DNA of 64,000 nt from Flavobacterium psychroterrae (GTDB lineage Bacteria > Bacteroidota > Bacteroidia > Flavobacteriales > Flavobacteriaceae), in contig NZ_JAGYVZ010000014.1 in the NCBI RefSeq assembly GCF_018380615.1, positions 62,001 through 126,000 on the forward strand, in the 5' to 3' direction. Under the pieces are notes generated by a model. That model was not told where the DNA came from. It saw only the letters and a program-made list of their open reading frames with translations, and ran no database searches. This document shows positions 17,212 to 26,457 of this stretch, in pieces. The position numbers and the translations under genes were made by a program. Every line of letters starts with the position of its first letter. Positions within the stretch are counted from its first letter, which is position 1.

Positions 17212-19359
17212 TTATTGCTTCAGCACTTTTTTAGAATAAGATCGTTTGCTATCATTTACTCTAACTACATAAAGTCCTTTTGGTAATTTTGAAATTTCAA
17301 TTTCAGCTTCATTTCCACTTACAAAATTGATGGCTCTTTTTTGTAAACGCTGACCGTTAGCAGAGTAAATTTCTACTTCGCCTGAACCTGAATTTGGCGT
17401 ATTGATTTTTAAATAATCATTTGTTGAATTGATATAAAGAGAAAAATCAGACTCAGCATTTACTTCCTCGATTGCAACTTTCTTAGCCGCCGAAGCCTCA
17501 ACCTGAACCAATTGCCATTGTTGATTCAAACCTCCTGTATAGGCCCAAACCTGAAGATTTGCGCCGTTTGCTGTCGAAACATTTTCAACATCTAATGATT
17601 TTCCGCTATTTACATTGATAATTTTGTAGTAACCTCCGCCAAGACTTGTAACCGTCCACTTGAATTCATTTGAAGTTGACGCTGTTCTTTGCTGTACTTT
17701 TATTCCATCTGCAGTACTATTATTTTCGGTTGCCAAATACATTCCTGTCGATTTTACAATAATGTAATAATTGCCACTTCCGTCAGCAACAAATTTCCAG
17801 CGTTGGTTATTTCCTCCACCATTTGTAATATCATATTGCTGAATTCTGCCTCCACTTACAGTCGAATTATCTGCAACATCTAATCCTTTATTACTGTGTC
17901 TTGAAATGATATTATAATATCCGGGTAATCCCGTTGCTGGCGGTGTTCCTGCGCCCCAGGTAAATGTTACTGCTGATGATGCCGGAACAGCATAATTAAA
18001 TGCTGATGATCCTGCAACAACTTTGATTGTATTTGCACCTCCGGAATTGTAAATTACAAGTGCAATCGATCCGTCAGGGTTTTTAAATCCAGCCGAAACA
18101 ATACTTCCGTTTGTACTTGATGATGAAACTCTTAAAGCTCCGGGTTTTACATATTTTGAGATTTGTCCAATAATATAATACGCAACATTTTTAGTATAAC
18201 TGGTACTATTATTTACCGTAATTGCGCCTAAACAAGTATTGCATCCGCCCGGAGTTCTTGGTCCAAGACTTGAATTATTTGCCGCGTTCCATTCTAAAAC
18301 TGTTTTTGCCCAGTTGTTTGTACTGCCAATAACAACATTTTGCATGTGCCAGCCAAAATCTCCGCCAAAGCTTCCGCCTGATCCTGTGTATTGTTCTGTA
18401 AAATAAACGTTTTTGTTTGTTGCGTTGCGAACGGTTGACATTGCCGAAATATTTCCTAAATATAAATGGAACGCTGCGCCATCAACATAACTGCTATTGT
18501 TTAAAACATCAATAGGATATGCTGTATTGTCACAATTATGATCAAAAGCTATGATTTTTATATTCCCGTAACCTGCCGTTGCCATTTGTGGACCAAGTTG
18601 TTGATTAATAAAATTCTTTTGTTCTGTAGAATTCATTAACATACTTGGTTCATTATTTGGATTTTCAGGTTCGTTTTGAGGCGTGATTCCCCAAATCGAT
18701 ATTCCCTGCGCCTGCATGGCTGCAAAATACTTTACAAAATATCTTGCGTAAGCTGCATAATATTGTGTTTGTAAACTTCCGCCAACCCACGAATTATTGG
18801 TTTTCATCCATCTTGGCGCTGACCAAGGAGTTGCCAGAATTTTTATATTCGGATTAATAAGCAGAATCTTTTTTATGATCGGAATTAAATAAGTCAAATC
18901 TGGTCCGTTCAGGCTAAAGTTATTCATATTTACATCTCCCGAAGTTTCATTATAACTGTACGAAGAACTACTCAAATCTGATGCTGCAATACTAATACGA
19001 ACTACATTTGCGTTTAAACCTGTTACAGGATTGTACAAATCGTTTAGTAATTGGTTTTGTTGCGTGGCAGCCATTCCGCTAATTACTTCGCAACTTCCTT
19101 CGGTTAATGTGTAACCAAATCCGTCCATAGTTTGATATGTTGTTCCTGCATTAACTGTTATAGTTGAAGCATTAGTTCCTGAATTTGCAGCAAAATTTAC
19201 AGTAGATTGTTGTTGCAGCAATTTCGTTTGATCTCCGCTCGTAATCCACGGAGTAACCGTTTGAGCATTCATCTTAATAGTAGATGAAATTAAAATAATG
19301 ATAAACATCATTATCTTTAAATTCATTAAATAAGGTAGTTTTTGGGTAGTTTTTTTCAT
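17212..19359 (-). CDS. Secreted GH30-family glycoside hydrolase with ricin-type lectin domain and T9SS signal
   Basis: 715 residues in three parts. After a signal peptide (to ~32), residues ~60-470 form a GH30 (beta/alpha)8 catalytic domain plus a side beta domain. It has YQTMDGFGYTLTEGSC, WGITPQNEPENPNN (acid/base Glu in NEP) and NVYFTEQYTG (nucleophile Glu). Residues ~480-625 form a ricin-type beta-trefoil (CBM13-like) with QQYDITNGGGNNQRWKF and VWAYTGGLNQQWQLV (Q-x-W motifs). The last ~75 residues are a type IX secretion sorting domain (VEIYSANGQRLQ...LPKGLYVVRV). It probably acts on beta-1,6-glucan or xylan-type polymers; the subfamily is not decided. Confidence 0.9.
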   Translation of the reverse strand: MKKTTQKLPYLMNLKIMMFIIILISSTIKMNAQTVTPWITSGDQTKLLQQQSTVNFAANSGTNASTITVNAGTTYQTMDGFGYTLTEGSCEVISGMAATQQNQLLNDLYNPVTGLNANVVRISIAASDLSSSSYSYNETSGDVNMNNFSLNGPDLTYLIPIIKKILLINPNIKILATPWSAPRWMKTNNSWVGGSLQTQYYAAYARYFVKYFAAMQAQGISIWGITPQNEPENPNNEPSMLMNSTEQKNFINQQLGPQMATAGYGNIKIIAFDHNCDNTAYPIDVLNNSSYVDGAAFHLYLGNISAMSTVRNATNKNVYFTEQYTGSGGSFGGDFGWHMQNVVIGSTNNWAKTVLEWNAANNSSLGPRTPGGCNTCLGAITVNNSTSYTKNVAYYIIGQISKYVKPGALRVSSSSTNGSIVSAGFKNPDGSIALVIYNSGGANTIKVVAGSSAFNYAVPASSAVTFTWGAGTPPATGLPGYYNIISRHSNKGLDVADNSTVSGGRIQQYDITNGGGNNQRWKFVADGSGNYYIIVKSTGMYLATENNSTADGIKVQQRTASTSNEFKWTVTSLGGGYYKIINVNSGKSLDVENVSTANGANLQVWAYTGGLNQQWQLVQVEASAAKKVAIEEVNAESDFSLYINSTNDYLKINTPNSGSGEVEIYSANGQRLQKRAINFVSGNEAEIEISKLPKGLYVVRVNDSKRSYSKKVLKQ

Positions 19360-19742
19360 TTTTATTGAGTTTTTAATAATTAAATTTTTCTTATTTTTTA
19401 AGATTAATATTATTAATTCATATCAATATTAAGATAAAATTAATTAAATCTGTATTTTCTTAACTTTACAAATACACATCATGTCAAAATTTCACCTTTA
19501 CAAAAACCTATCTATTTATTTTTTAATTAGTTGATTTATAGCATTTTAAAAAATAAAAAGTTACTAAAAATCTTACGCCGAATATTTGGTCATTTTAAAA
19601 TCAATGAATTTGAAACTTTAAATAACAAAACTCATCTATAAAGCTATAATTAAAAAGAAGAAATAGCAGGAAATGATAAATATCAGTAAATAAAAAGCTG
19701 GTTAAATCGTACTTTTGTAATTGATTTAAAAACGAGAAAAAC
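19360..19742. other. Intergenic region between divergent genes
   Basis: 383 bp of AT-rich DNA without a gene or strong hairpin. TACTTTTG at 19710-19717 matches the TAnnTTTG -7 element and lies 25 bp before the haemoglobin ATG. Confidence 0.55.
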
Positions 19743-20126
19743 ATGACTCTTCAGGATATTTCTAATTTGGACGATATTAAACTTTTAGTAAATACATTTT
19801 ACGATAAAGTGCAGAAAGACGATTTAATTGGTCCAATATTCAATGAAAGAATACTGGGAAGATGGCCTGAGCATTTAGAGAAAATGTATCGTTTTTGGCA
19901 GACTATCTTGTTAGAAGTGCATACTTATTCCGGAACTCCTTTTCCTCCGCACAAACACTTACCAACCAATCAATCTCATTTTGATCGTTGGATGGAAATT
20001 TTTACTTCAACTGTTGACGGGCTTTTTGTTGGAAAGTTAGCCGAAGAAGCTAAGGTTCGAGCGGCAAATATGGCGTATATGTTCAATTATAAAATTGAGT
20101 ATTTTAGAAATCTTGAGAATCATTAA
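19743..20126 (+). CDS. Group III truncated haemoglobin
   Basis: 127 residues, the family size. It binds haem and O2 or NO in the cytoplasm. Signature features of group III are LVNTFYDKVQKDDLIGPIF, WPEHLEKMYRFWQTILL, and PFPPHKHLP...SHFDRWMEIF, which holds the proximal histidine region (HFDRW). In Campylobacter the group III protein Ctb is linked to NO and microaerobic physiology; the role here is inferred only from family. It is the last backbone gene before the island. Confidence 0.93.
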   Translation: MTLQDISNLDDIKLLVNTFYDKVQKDDLIGPIFNERILGRWPEHLEKMYRFWQTILLEVHTYSGTPFPPHKHLPTNQSHFDRWMEIFTSTVDGLFVGKLAEEAKVRAANMAYMFNYKIEYFRNLENH

Positions 20127-20270
20127 ATTTTATTTTGCCACAAATTTTCACGAATTGTTTTTACTTGAAATTTTTAAAATTCATTATGAAAAGCTTCATT
20201 CCAAGCGTGCTTATAAATGAATATTTCTAAGTATCATTACTCTTTATCTCTATAAATTTAAAAAAATAGT

Positions 20271-20336
20271 TCTTTTGAAAAGGTGAGCCCTAGCCCTGAT
20301 GGAAGCGGCATCCTTTTTGTTTTTTCTTTAAAAGAA
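20271..20336 (+). ncRNA. Conserved flavobacterial structured RNA-like element (possibly flavo-1)
   Basis: The core AGCCCTAGCCCTGATGGAAG followed by CGGCATCC is enclosed by AAAAGG (20277) and CCTTTT (20312), with further outer pairing TTCTTTT / AAAAGAA. I recognise this core as a recurrent non-coding element in Flavobacteriia intergenic DNA, and it may correspond to the Rfam flavo-1 motif; I could not run a covariance search. It has no coding frame. Confidence 0.5.
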
Positions 20337-20459
20337 TTAATAAAAAGCAAAAATAGGCAAAACGGTGAAAACCGTTACTATAAAGTGGTTTATATAATTG
20401 TGGTCTAAAGTTGGAAGGCTGTGTACTTTAGTTTTTGGGATTGAAATGACAAGGTTAAG

Positions 20460-20474
20460 TTACTAAATCGTTAC
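20460..20474. repeat. Putative attL of the 35-kb island (15-bp direct repeat)
   Basis: TTACTAAATCGTTAC, identical to 55477-55491. It lies 114 bp before the integrase gene and after the backbone haemoglobin gene. The two copies enclose all the accessory genes. Confidence 0.75.
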
Positions 20475-20588
20475 TGATTACGATTTAACGTAGTAATTTT
20501 AAATGGCTATATTTCAGTTGTTTGCGTTATTTTTCATATTTACTTGTAACTCAATGAAAGTTAATTTTAAACATTAAATTTTTGAGTT

Positions 20589-21851
20589 ATGGAGAAGACA
20601 AAAAAGTCCACGTTCAAACTACTTTTCTACCTAAAGAAAAATGAACCGAAGAAGAATGGAACAGTTGCAATTATGGGGCGTATTACCATTGACGGTAAAC
20701 CAGCCTGTTTCAGTACCAAATTAGAGATAAATTCTAATACCTGGGATTTAAAACACGGTAGGCTTTTGGGCAAGAGTGCCCAAGCATTGGCAATCAACAT
20801 TAAACTAGATAAAATTAGATTACGTATAGACCATCATTATGATGAAATCCTTAAAGAGGAAGGTTTCGTTACGGCACAAAAATTAAAAATGGCCTTTTTT
20901 GGGATAGGTGTTATGACTGATACTATACTCACTGTTTTTGCAGACCACAATGGAGACTTTAAAAAAATGGTTGATAAAGAACAGCGTTCTACAAGCACTT
21001 ATAGGAAATATGATATTGTTTATAGACACTTAAGTGAGTTTATCCAACTGCGATATTACAGACCCGATATGGCTTTTAGAGAACTTACACCAGATTTTAT
21101 TCGTGAGTTCGACTTCTTTCTGCGTATAGATAAGGAATGTACACATAATACGCTATGTGTTTATACAATGCCAGTAATCCGAATGGTAGAGCTTGCTATT
21201 AAGAAAGGACTAATCAGAAAAAATCCTTTCGAAGATTACGAGATTACGATGAATGAGAAAGACCGTGGCTATCTGCTTAAAGAAGATGTTGAGAAGATTT
21301 TGGTTCATAATGCAAATAAAAGGTTTGAGTTAGTCCGGGATTTATTTGTGTTCAGTTGCTTTACTGGTTTATCGTACGCAGATATTAAGAAGTTAAAACG
21401 AAGCAATATCCAGTCATTCTTTGACGGTCATCAATGGATTATCAGCAGACGTAAAAAAACAGATAATGCATCAAATGTCCGCTTGCTTGAAATACCTAAA
21501 AGAATAATTGAGAAATATGTGGGTGTTATGCGGAATGAACTTGTTTTTCCGACACCTTCTAATCCTACCTGCAATACCCACATCCGTAAGATTATTGAAC
21601 AGGCAGAGATTTTTTCTGAAAATAAAATCGGCTTCCATACAGCCAGACATACTTTCGGTACTATGTTCCTAACAGAAGGAGTTCCTCTTGAAAGTCTTAG
21701 TAAAATGATGGGGCATAAAAACATTTCCACAACACAGATTTATGCAAAAATTACCAGTCAGAAAATCAGTAAGGATATGGATTTGGTGTCAGGTAAATTT
21801 AATTCTATGGAGCTTACATTTATAGCTGCAGAAAAAGAACTTACTCTTTAA
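20589..21851 (+). CDS. Tyrosine recombinase (CTnDOT-type integrase)
   Basis: 420 residues: an arm-binding domain (~1-105), a SAM-like core-binding domain (~115-215, MAFRELTPDFIREFDFFLR), and a catalytic domain (~230-405). Catalytic residues visible are HTARHTFGT (His, Arg, His) and the nucleophile Tyr in STTQIYAKI. The first catalytic Arg of canonical integrases is Ser here (SCFTGLSYADI), as is known for IntDOT of the Bacteroides conjugative transposons. It lies just inside the left direct repeat and is oriented into the island. Confidence 0.93.
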   Translation: MEKTKKSTFKLLFYLKKNEPKKNGTVAIMGRITIDGKPACFSTKLEINSNTWDLKHGRLLGKSAQALAINIKLDKIRLRIDHHYDEILKEEGFVTAQKLKMAFFGIGVMTDTILTVFADHNGDFKKMVDKEQRSTSTYRKYDIVYRHLSEFIQLRYYRPDMAFRELTPDFIREFDFFLRIDKECTHNTLCVYTMPVIRMVELAIKKGLIRKNPFEDYEITMNEKDRGYLLKEDVEKILVHNANKRFELVRDLFVFSCFTGLSYADIKKLKRSNIQSFFDGHQWIISRRKKTDNASNVRLLEIPKRIIEKYVGVMRNELVFPTPSNPTCNTHIRKIIEQAEIFSENKIGFHTARHTFGTMFLTEGVPLESLSKMMGHKNISTTQIYAKITSQKISKDMDLVSGKFNSMELTFIAAEKELTL

Positions 21852-21882
21852 TAATTTTATAGTCTTTTAGGAGAGATTTTAG

Positions 21883-21910
21883 AAGCAGAACTTAAAGGTT
21901 CTGCTTTTTT
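21883..21910 (+). terminator. Terminator of the integrase gene
   Basis: Perfect 9-bp stem AAGCAGAAC / GTTCTGCTT with a T-run, 31 bp after the stop. Confidence 0.85.
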
Positions 21911-22236
21911 ATGCCCACACTTTTTATACCCAAAGCACATTTATCTCCTTTCCTCATTCCCTTTCAATAAAAGAGCTTTGGCTGAAAAATACTGAAAAGC
22001 ATATCGGAAAATTCAGAACAAATCCCCACAATATTTTCCAATATCCTTTTGGTGGCTTTCTTAGCCACATACCTAAAAACGTTTAAAAATTCTGATGGAT
22101 AAATGCCCATTTTCTAATCACATAGACCATTTCCCAAATGCCTTTTCCATTGGCTTCCACATACGCTTTTATCCAAGAAGCCAGTATGCTGTTTTGTCCC
22201 ATTTCAAGAGCAAAGGTATTTACGTGTTCTTAACGC

Positions 22237-22317
22237 AGGAACAAGGTCAAGCCCTTCGGGTTTGCAAAAAAATCTCCACCTATTCAGGTTGTATTTTTTT
22301 GACAAAACCTTGTTCCT
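22237..22317. repeat. Long-range inverted repeat in a conjugative-transposon remnant
   Basis: AGGAACAAGGT (22237-22247) and ACCTTGTTCCT (22307-22317) are exact inverted copies enclosing a small CCCTTCGGG hairpin. The 21911-22522 region has no convincing gene and resembles the non-coding stretch behind int in Bacteroidota conjugative transposons. Confidence 0.6.
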
Positions 22318-22522
22318 CCTAAACACGAACCTTTTATGCTCGTGAAACGAAACAAAGCATACTCCGGCTCTTTAGACGAATAAAAAAAATGTCAGAAATG
22401 AAAAAATATAGCATTGGAAACGGTAAAAAAGTGAAACGAAACTTCAGCACCACCTCTCATTGCCGAATAAATTAAATCAAAAAAAATCAAACAGAAATTT
22501 CACAACGTAAAAATCAAAAATT

Positions 22523-22594
22523 ATGAACATCACAGGAAGACTGACAAAGTTATGTAAAGCTTTACATAATGCTGTTTATGGCATATATGGGTAA
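22523..22594 (+). pseudogene. Truncated start of a conjugative-transposon ssb gene
   Basis: The frame opens with MNITGRLTK, the characteristic beginning of the single-stranded-DNA-binding protein carried by CTnDOT-like elements. It then leaves the family after nine codons (LCKALHNAVYG) and stops at codon 24. The break falls at TTATGTAAAGCTTTACATAA, a perfect 20-bp palindrome (22550-22569). It looks like the fusion point of a large deletion that removed the rest of the transposon. Confidence 0.6.
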
Positions 22595-22598
22595 AAAA

Positions 22599-22625
22599 AA
22601 AGCAGTACCTTTTGAGTACTGCTTT
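22599..22625 (-). terminator. Terminator downstream of the rteC fragment
   Basis: Perfect 10-bp stem AAAGCAGTAC / GTACTGCTTT; on the minus strand it ends in a T-run. Confidence 0.75.
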
Positions 22626-22646
22626 GTAATTACTGTTTTAATTTGG

Positions 22647-22780
22647 TTAAAGGTATGAGTAAAGAGCGTAAATTAATTCGATAAGTGCATTTTTAGAGTC
22701 TGTCCAAAAGAGGTCTTTGGTAGATTCTCCATTTTGAAAAATTGGGTATTGGTTTTCATCACGATTTATTTTATTCAAAA
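22647..22780 (-). pseudogene. 3' fragment of an rteC-like gene
   Basis: The minus-strand frame without an ATG ends ..STKDLFWTDSKNALIELIYALYSYL and stop. 'W(T)xSKxxLIELIYALY' matches the conserved RteC C-terminal region, the excision/transfer regulator of Bacteroides conjugative transposons. Upstream it runs into another gene's terminator, so only about 43 codons survive. Confidence 0.5.
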
Positions 22781-22809
22781 AAAAGGCATACAAAATCTGT
22801 ATGCCTTTT
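22777..22809 (-). terminator. Terminator of the TonB receptor/lipoprotein operon
   Basis: Perfect 11-bp stem AAAAGGCATAC / GTATGCCTTTT with a T-run on the minus strand. Between it and the lipoprotein stop (22929) is an untranslated ~120 bp that keeps an open minus-strand frame ending NELPTALMGRIESIIILNNH, possibly an old gene end. Confidence 0.8.
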
Positions 22810-22928
22810 GCTATCTATATATAAAAATTAATGATTATTCAGTATAATAATAGATTCAATTCGTCCCATTAAAGCTGTAGGCAATTCATTTTTTTGAATA
22901 GGTAATACACCGAATAATTATTAAATTT

Positions 22929-23546
22929 TTACAAAACTGATATTGAAAAAGTAACTTCAAAATCAGTTGAGCCAGCCGCATTGGTTATATCACCAGCTGC
23001 AACATTAACCCCACTTTTATTAGGTTCGTGTCTTAAAGTAATTGTTAAATTTCCAGAAGCCACTTCGGTAGTAGTAAAAACAGATTGTAACCCTACTGGT
23101 TTTCCATTTTTATCAAAATTATTAGAGGCTGTTGCGTAAGTAAAAGCATTCAATGTCCCTGTCTTTTGATAGAAAAGTTGGTGATCAACTCCTTCCTCAA
23201 TAATTTCGGTTGTTATATCTTCAGCAGGATTTACCGATTCATTCTTAACAGTAACGGCGCCATTGTATGTTTTGTTTTTTGCAAAAGGACCAGAAACAGT
23301 GGTCACTGGAGCATTTGGGCCATCGCCATCTAAATCTCGATACAGTAAAGTAATAGCAGTTCCTCCACCTACAGGGGTGTAACTAGCAGTAACAGTCGTG
23401 ATTACCTCTTCCTCATTTACCGGTTCAGGTTCATTTTCGTCATCTTTACTACAAGAGGAGAACGTAAGTGCTGCGATAAGGGCAATTGCTCCCATTTTTA
23501 AATGTTTGCTTGCAGGTTTGTTGAATTGTTGTTTTGTTGATTTCAT
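22929..23546 (-). CDS. Lipoprotein paired with a TonB receptor
   Basis: 205 residues from the ATG at 23546; upstream in-frame codons do not improve the signal. Lipoprotein signal MGAIALIAALTFSSCSKDD (lipobox SSC), acidic linker, then a beta-rich domain: VTASYTPVGGGTAITLLYRD, FAKNKTYNGAVTV, SGNLTITLRHEPNKSG, FEVTFSISVL. It is the last gene of the operon with the TonB receptor 60 bp upstream, a pattern usual for surface lipoproteins that pass cargo to the receptor. I do not recognise a named family. Confidence 0.75.
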   Translation of the reverse strand: MKSTKQQFNKPASKHLKMGAIALIAALTFSSCSKDDENEPEPVNEEEVITTVTASYTPVGGGTAITLLYRDLDGDGPNAPVTTVSGPFAKNKTYNGAVTVKNESVNPAEDITTEIIEEGVDHQLFYQKTGTLNAFTYATASNNFDKNGKPVGLQSVFTTTEVASGNLTITLRHEPNKSGVNVAAGDITNAAGSTDFEVTFSISVL

Positions 23547-23606
23547 TTTGTTTGTGTTTAAATTAAATTGATACATGTTAAAATTGATTTGCATTATATA
23601 AAGTTT

Positions 23607-25991
23607 TTAATAATTGAATTTGAGCTGAATCTGAAAACTTCTACCGATATCATCCGCAAAAAAACGTTGACGGTTTAAATAATCTCGATAGGAAACGTTT
23701 AAAATATTTTGAATTGCAAACACTACTGTTGTAGTCGCTTTTGCGAAAGTTTGGATTTTCATTTCCGAATAAAAATGCAATAAATGATAGGCTGGCGGCG
23801 GTGTACTTACATCTACTACAACGGATACAAAAGCGCCGTCTTGTATAATGTTAGTATTAAAATTATTGTCCGGATATTGATTTTGTTTGAATACTATTTC
23901 ACTTTTTAATTCCAGAATAAGGTCTTTCCATTCTTTTTTAGAAAAACGAATTTTGTTATTGATGTTCAATGGAGGCATATCAATTAAGGGTTCATTATTA
24001 CTACTATCTTCTCCATTTACATATCCTAATGAAAAAAGATGCTGCCATTGCTTGGTAATGTCCCAATGCGTTTGAACGTCTACGCCAATTAATCGGGCAT
24101 TGGTTTGGTGGTATTCCCAAACAGGGAAGGCACCGCGAATGGTTGTTTCAAAACCAACAGGTTTTAAAAAAATATAATCACGAATGCTATTGATGTACGG
24201 ATTTACATCAATAGAAAAACGATTGTATTTTTTCTGAATAGTTACAGACAACTTAGTCGATTGTTCTTTGTTTAGATTCAAATCCCCCAACTCAATTACG
24301 CCAGTCGAATGATGCAACCCATCGCTAAAAAGTTCTGAGGGATTTGGGTTTCTGGATGCGATACTGATATTAGTGAACAACTGCAAATTATCGTCAAATT
24401 CTTTATGAAAACCAATACTGACCGAAATATTATGATACGTAAAACTTGGTTTTGTAAGCCATTGTGTCCCATAATCACCTACTATAAAATCTGAAAATTC
24501 TGAATCATAACCTCTTTCTTCCCACCTTGATTTTTGATAAAATTTAGTAGCATCGATTTTAGAAAAGTCATATCGCAACCCACTATCCATTGTAAAAGTA
24601 TTCGAAAAATGATGACTTGCTATGGCGTAAACACCTAAATCTATTTTATCATAATTTGGAATTAAAGGCCGAATTCCAGTTGCGGGATTGGCATAATTAT
24701 TTTGTGTCATTGCTCGAATACCCGATTTAAAATTCCAATCGTGTTCGTTTTTGGTATAATCAATGCTTAAAGAATTGGTTTTTAAATTCAAGTCTAAAGC
24801 GGCTAAATTGTTATAATTACCGCGACGTACATCATATTCTAATCTCTTATTCTGTTGAAAATCATATTGGAATGATATAAATTCTAATTCATTGAAATAG
24901 TAATTGAAGTTGAATTTAGCAATCTGATGTTCAACATCTTGCTTAGGATTTTTAATCGTATAGGTAAAATCATTGACTATTGAAGGTACTTTGTCCGTTA
25001 TAGAGTGGTACAAATCATTTACATTTCCGGTATGCGATGCGCTCAAGATTCCAATTAAAGACTTGTAGTAACTATAAAAAACAGCGGTGTTGTATTTTTT
25101 TGCAGTGTATTTGATATCTCCCGTAAAATTGGCATTTCGGTTTCCAGTATTCGATAACACATAATCGGGAGCTTCTTTATCGCCCATGTATTTGAAAGTG
25201 CCCAATGCATTCCAACTAAAACCGAGATTATTTCCTTTGTGAATGCTTGAAGTTACAGAACCGCCTTTTCCATTTGTATCATAGTTGATGATTGTTTTGC
25301 CAAATAAAGTATCTTTTTTTACGTTGAAAGGCTCTAAAATGACTAAGCCACCAATAGCATCTCCACTGTATTGTAAGCCCGAAGATCCTTTAATTACAGT
25401 GATTTTTGCAGCTGCATTCACATCAATATTAGGTGCGTGTTCCGATCCCCATTCTTGATCTTCTAATTTTACATTGTTGTTAATGACAGGAACTCTGCTC
25501 CCATACAAACCGTTTATTATAGGTTTTACAACTGCATTACCCGTTTTTAGGCTTGAAACTCCTGCAATTTCTTTCAAAGCATCGCCCAGTGTTTGATTGC
25601 TGTATTTTTCAATCGTTTCGGTTTTTAGTTGTTGTTCTGCAACCGATTTAGTACTGTTATTGGCTTTTTGCTGAATTATAACTTCTTGAAGCAAGGTTGT
25701 ATTTGGTTTCAATTTAAAATCAAGTTTTAAATTGCTTTTGAGATCAACAATAGTATCAATGGGTTGATATCCAATAAAGGATACATTGATTTTTATAGTG
25801 CCAAAAGGTAAACTAGCAGCACTGTAATTGCCTGAGTCATCACTGCGAATGATTTTTTCATCAATATGAATATGGATACCAGAGAAGCTAATTGGCTCTT
25901 GGCATATTATTTTTCCGCTTATTGAATTTTGCGAATACATGCTATTGCAAAAAAGAATAAGACAGAAAAACACGAATTTTTTCTTCAACAT
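23607..25991 (-). CDS. TonB-dependent receptor, probably for a metal or metal complex
   Basis: 794 residues. Signal peptide, a carboxypeptidase-regulatory-like Ig domain (~22-105: ISGKIICQEPISFSGIHIHI), a plug domain (~115-225: TIEKYSNQTLGDALKEIAGVSSLKTG and ITVIKGSSGLQYSGDAIGGLVIL), and a 22-strand barrel ending in aromatic FQIQLKFNY. It would import a ligand across the outer membrane with TonB energy. It shares its operon with a His/Cys-rich secreted protein and a lipoprotein under two operator palindromes. This suggests zinc uptake like ZnuD, but the ligand is not shown by sequence. Confidence 0.88.
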   Translation of the reverse strand: MLKKKFVFFCLILFCNSMYSQNSISGKIICQEPISFSGIHIHIDEKIIRSDDSGNYSAASLPFGTIKINVSFIGYQPIDTIVDLKSNLKLDFKLKPNTTLLQEVIIQQKANNSTKSVAEQQLKTETIEKYSNQTLGDALKEIAGVSSLKTGNAVVKPIINGLYGSRVPVINNNVKLEDQEWGSEHAPNIDVNAAAKITVIKGSSGLQYSGDAIGGLVILEPFNVKKDTLFGKTIINYDTNGKGGSVTSSIHKGNNLGFSWNALGTFKYMGDKEAPDYVLSNTGNRNANFTGDIKYTAKKYNTAVFYSYYKSLIGILSASHTGNVNDLYHSITDKVPSIVNDFTYTIKNPKQDVEHQIAKFNFNYYFNELEFISFQYDFQQNKRLEYDVRRGNYNNLAALDLNLKTNSLSIDYTKNEHDWNFKSGIRAMTQNNYANPATGIRPLIPNYDKIDLGVYAIASHHFSNTFTMDSGLRYDFSKIDATKFYQKSRWEERGYDSEFSDFIVGDYGTQWLTKPSFTYHNISVSIGFHKEFDDNLQLFTNISIASRNPNPSELFSDGLHHSTGVIELGDLNLNKEQSTKLSVTIQKKYNRFSIDVNPYINSIRDYIFLKPVGFETTIRGAFPVWEYHQTNARLIGVDVQTHWDITKQWQHLFSLGYVNGEDSSNNEPLIDMPPLNINNKIRFSKKEWKDLILELKSEIVFKQNQYPDNNFNTNIIQDGAFVSVVVDVSTPPPAYHLLHFYSEMKIQTFAKATTTVVFAIQNILNVSYRDYLNRQRFFADDIGRSFQIQLKFNY

Positions 25992-26057
25992 TAGTATAAT
26001 TTAAAATATTTAAAAGCGGATCATTCTATGATTTAGAATGATTTGTTTTTTAGCATT

Positions 26058-26405
26058 TTAAAATATCGGAGGTGCCCGAAGTGAAAAAAGACATCCTTTA
26101 AAAAATGAAGATTTTTTTTTGAAGTGAAATAAAGGTAAATATGCTACAAGGCTGTTTTTATTGAGTTGAAATTCATAAAAATCAGTAGTAGTAAATGAGC
26201 TAAAGCTAAAATCACAGGTAAAACATTTTTCAGCAATGCTGTGGCTGTGTGTTACTTGGGTTTCATTTTTAGAATAATTATGATGGCAAGTTTTTTTGGC
26301 AAGTTTTTCAGAATGATGTTCATAAGAATGTATCGACTGTAACAGTATTGAGAACAATACCGCCATTGACAGAAGAACACTGATTATGATATGCTTTTTT
26401 TTCAT
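26058..26405 (-). CDS. Small His/Cys-rich exported protein
   Basis: 115 residues. N-terminal signal or anchor (IIISVLLSMAVLFSILLQ), then a metal-ligand-dense stretch (~25-66) with HSYEHHSEK, KTCHHNYSK, THSHSIAEKCFTCDF. The C-terminus ends SLRAPPIF. Proteins with this tail and similar His/Cys clusters occur ahead of metal-linked TonB receptors (compare DUF2946). It probably binds or senses metal in the periplasm. First gene of the receptor operon, right behind the paired operators. Confidence 0.75.
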   Translation of the reverse strand: MKKKHIIISVLLSMAVLFSILLQSIHSYEHHSEKLAKKTCHHNYSKNETQVTHSHSIAEKCFTCDFSFSSFTTTDFYEFQLNKNSLVAYLPLFHFKKKSSFFKGCLFSLRAPPIF

Positions 26406-26457
26406 TCTTGAAATGGCTAAAATTAATTAGCTTAATAGTAAATTGCTATTTAATTAA

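Noticed and set aside
20127..20588. tRNA gene as integration site
   Set aside because: No cloverleaf or tRNA 3' end found next to either copy of the 15-bp repeat.
22095..22322. 75-codon ORF in the transposon remnant
   Set aside because: It spans both arms of the AGGAACAAGGT inverted repeat and a small hairpin, has unusual composition (many Cys, Phe, Ser), no plausible start signal and no recognised family.
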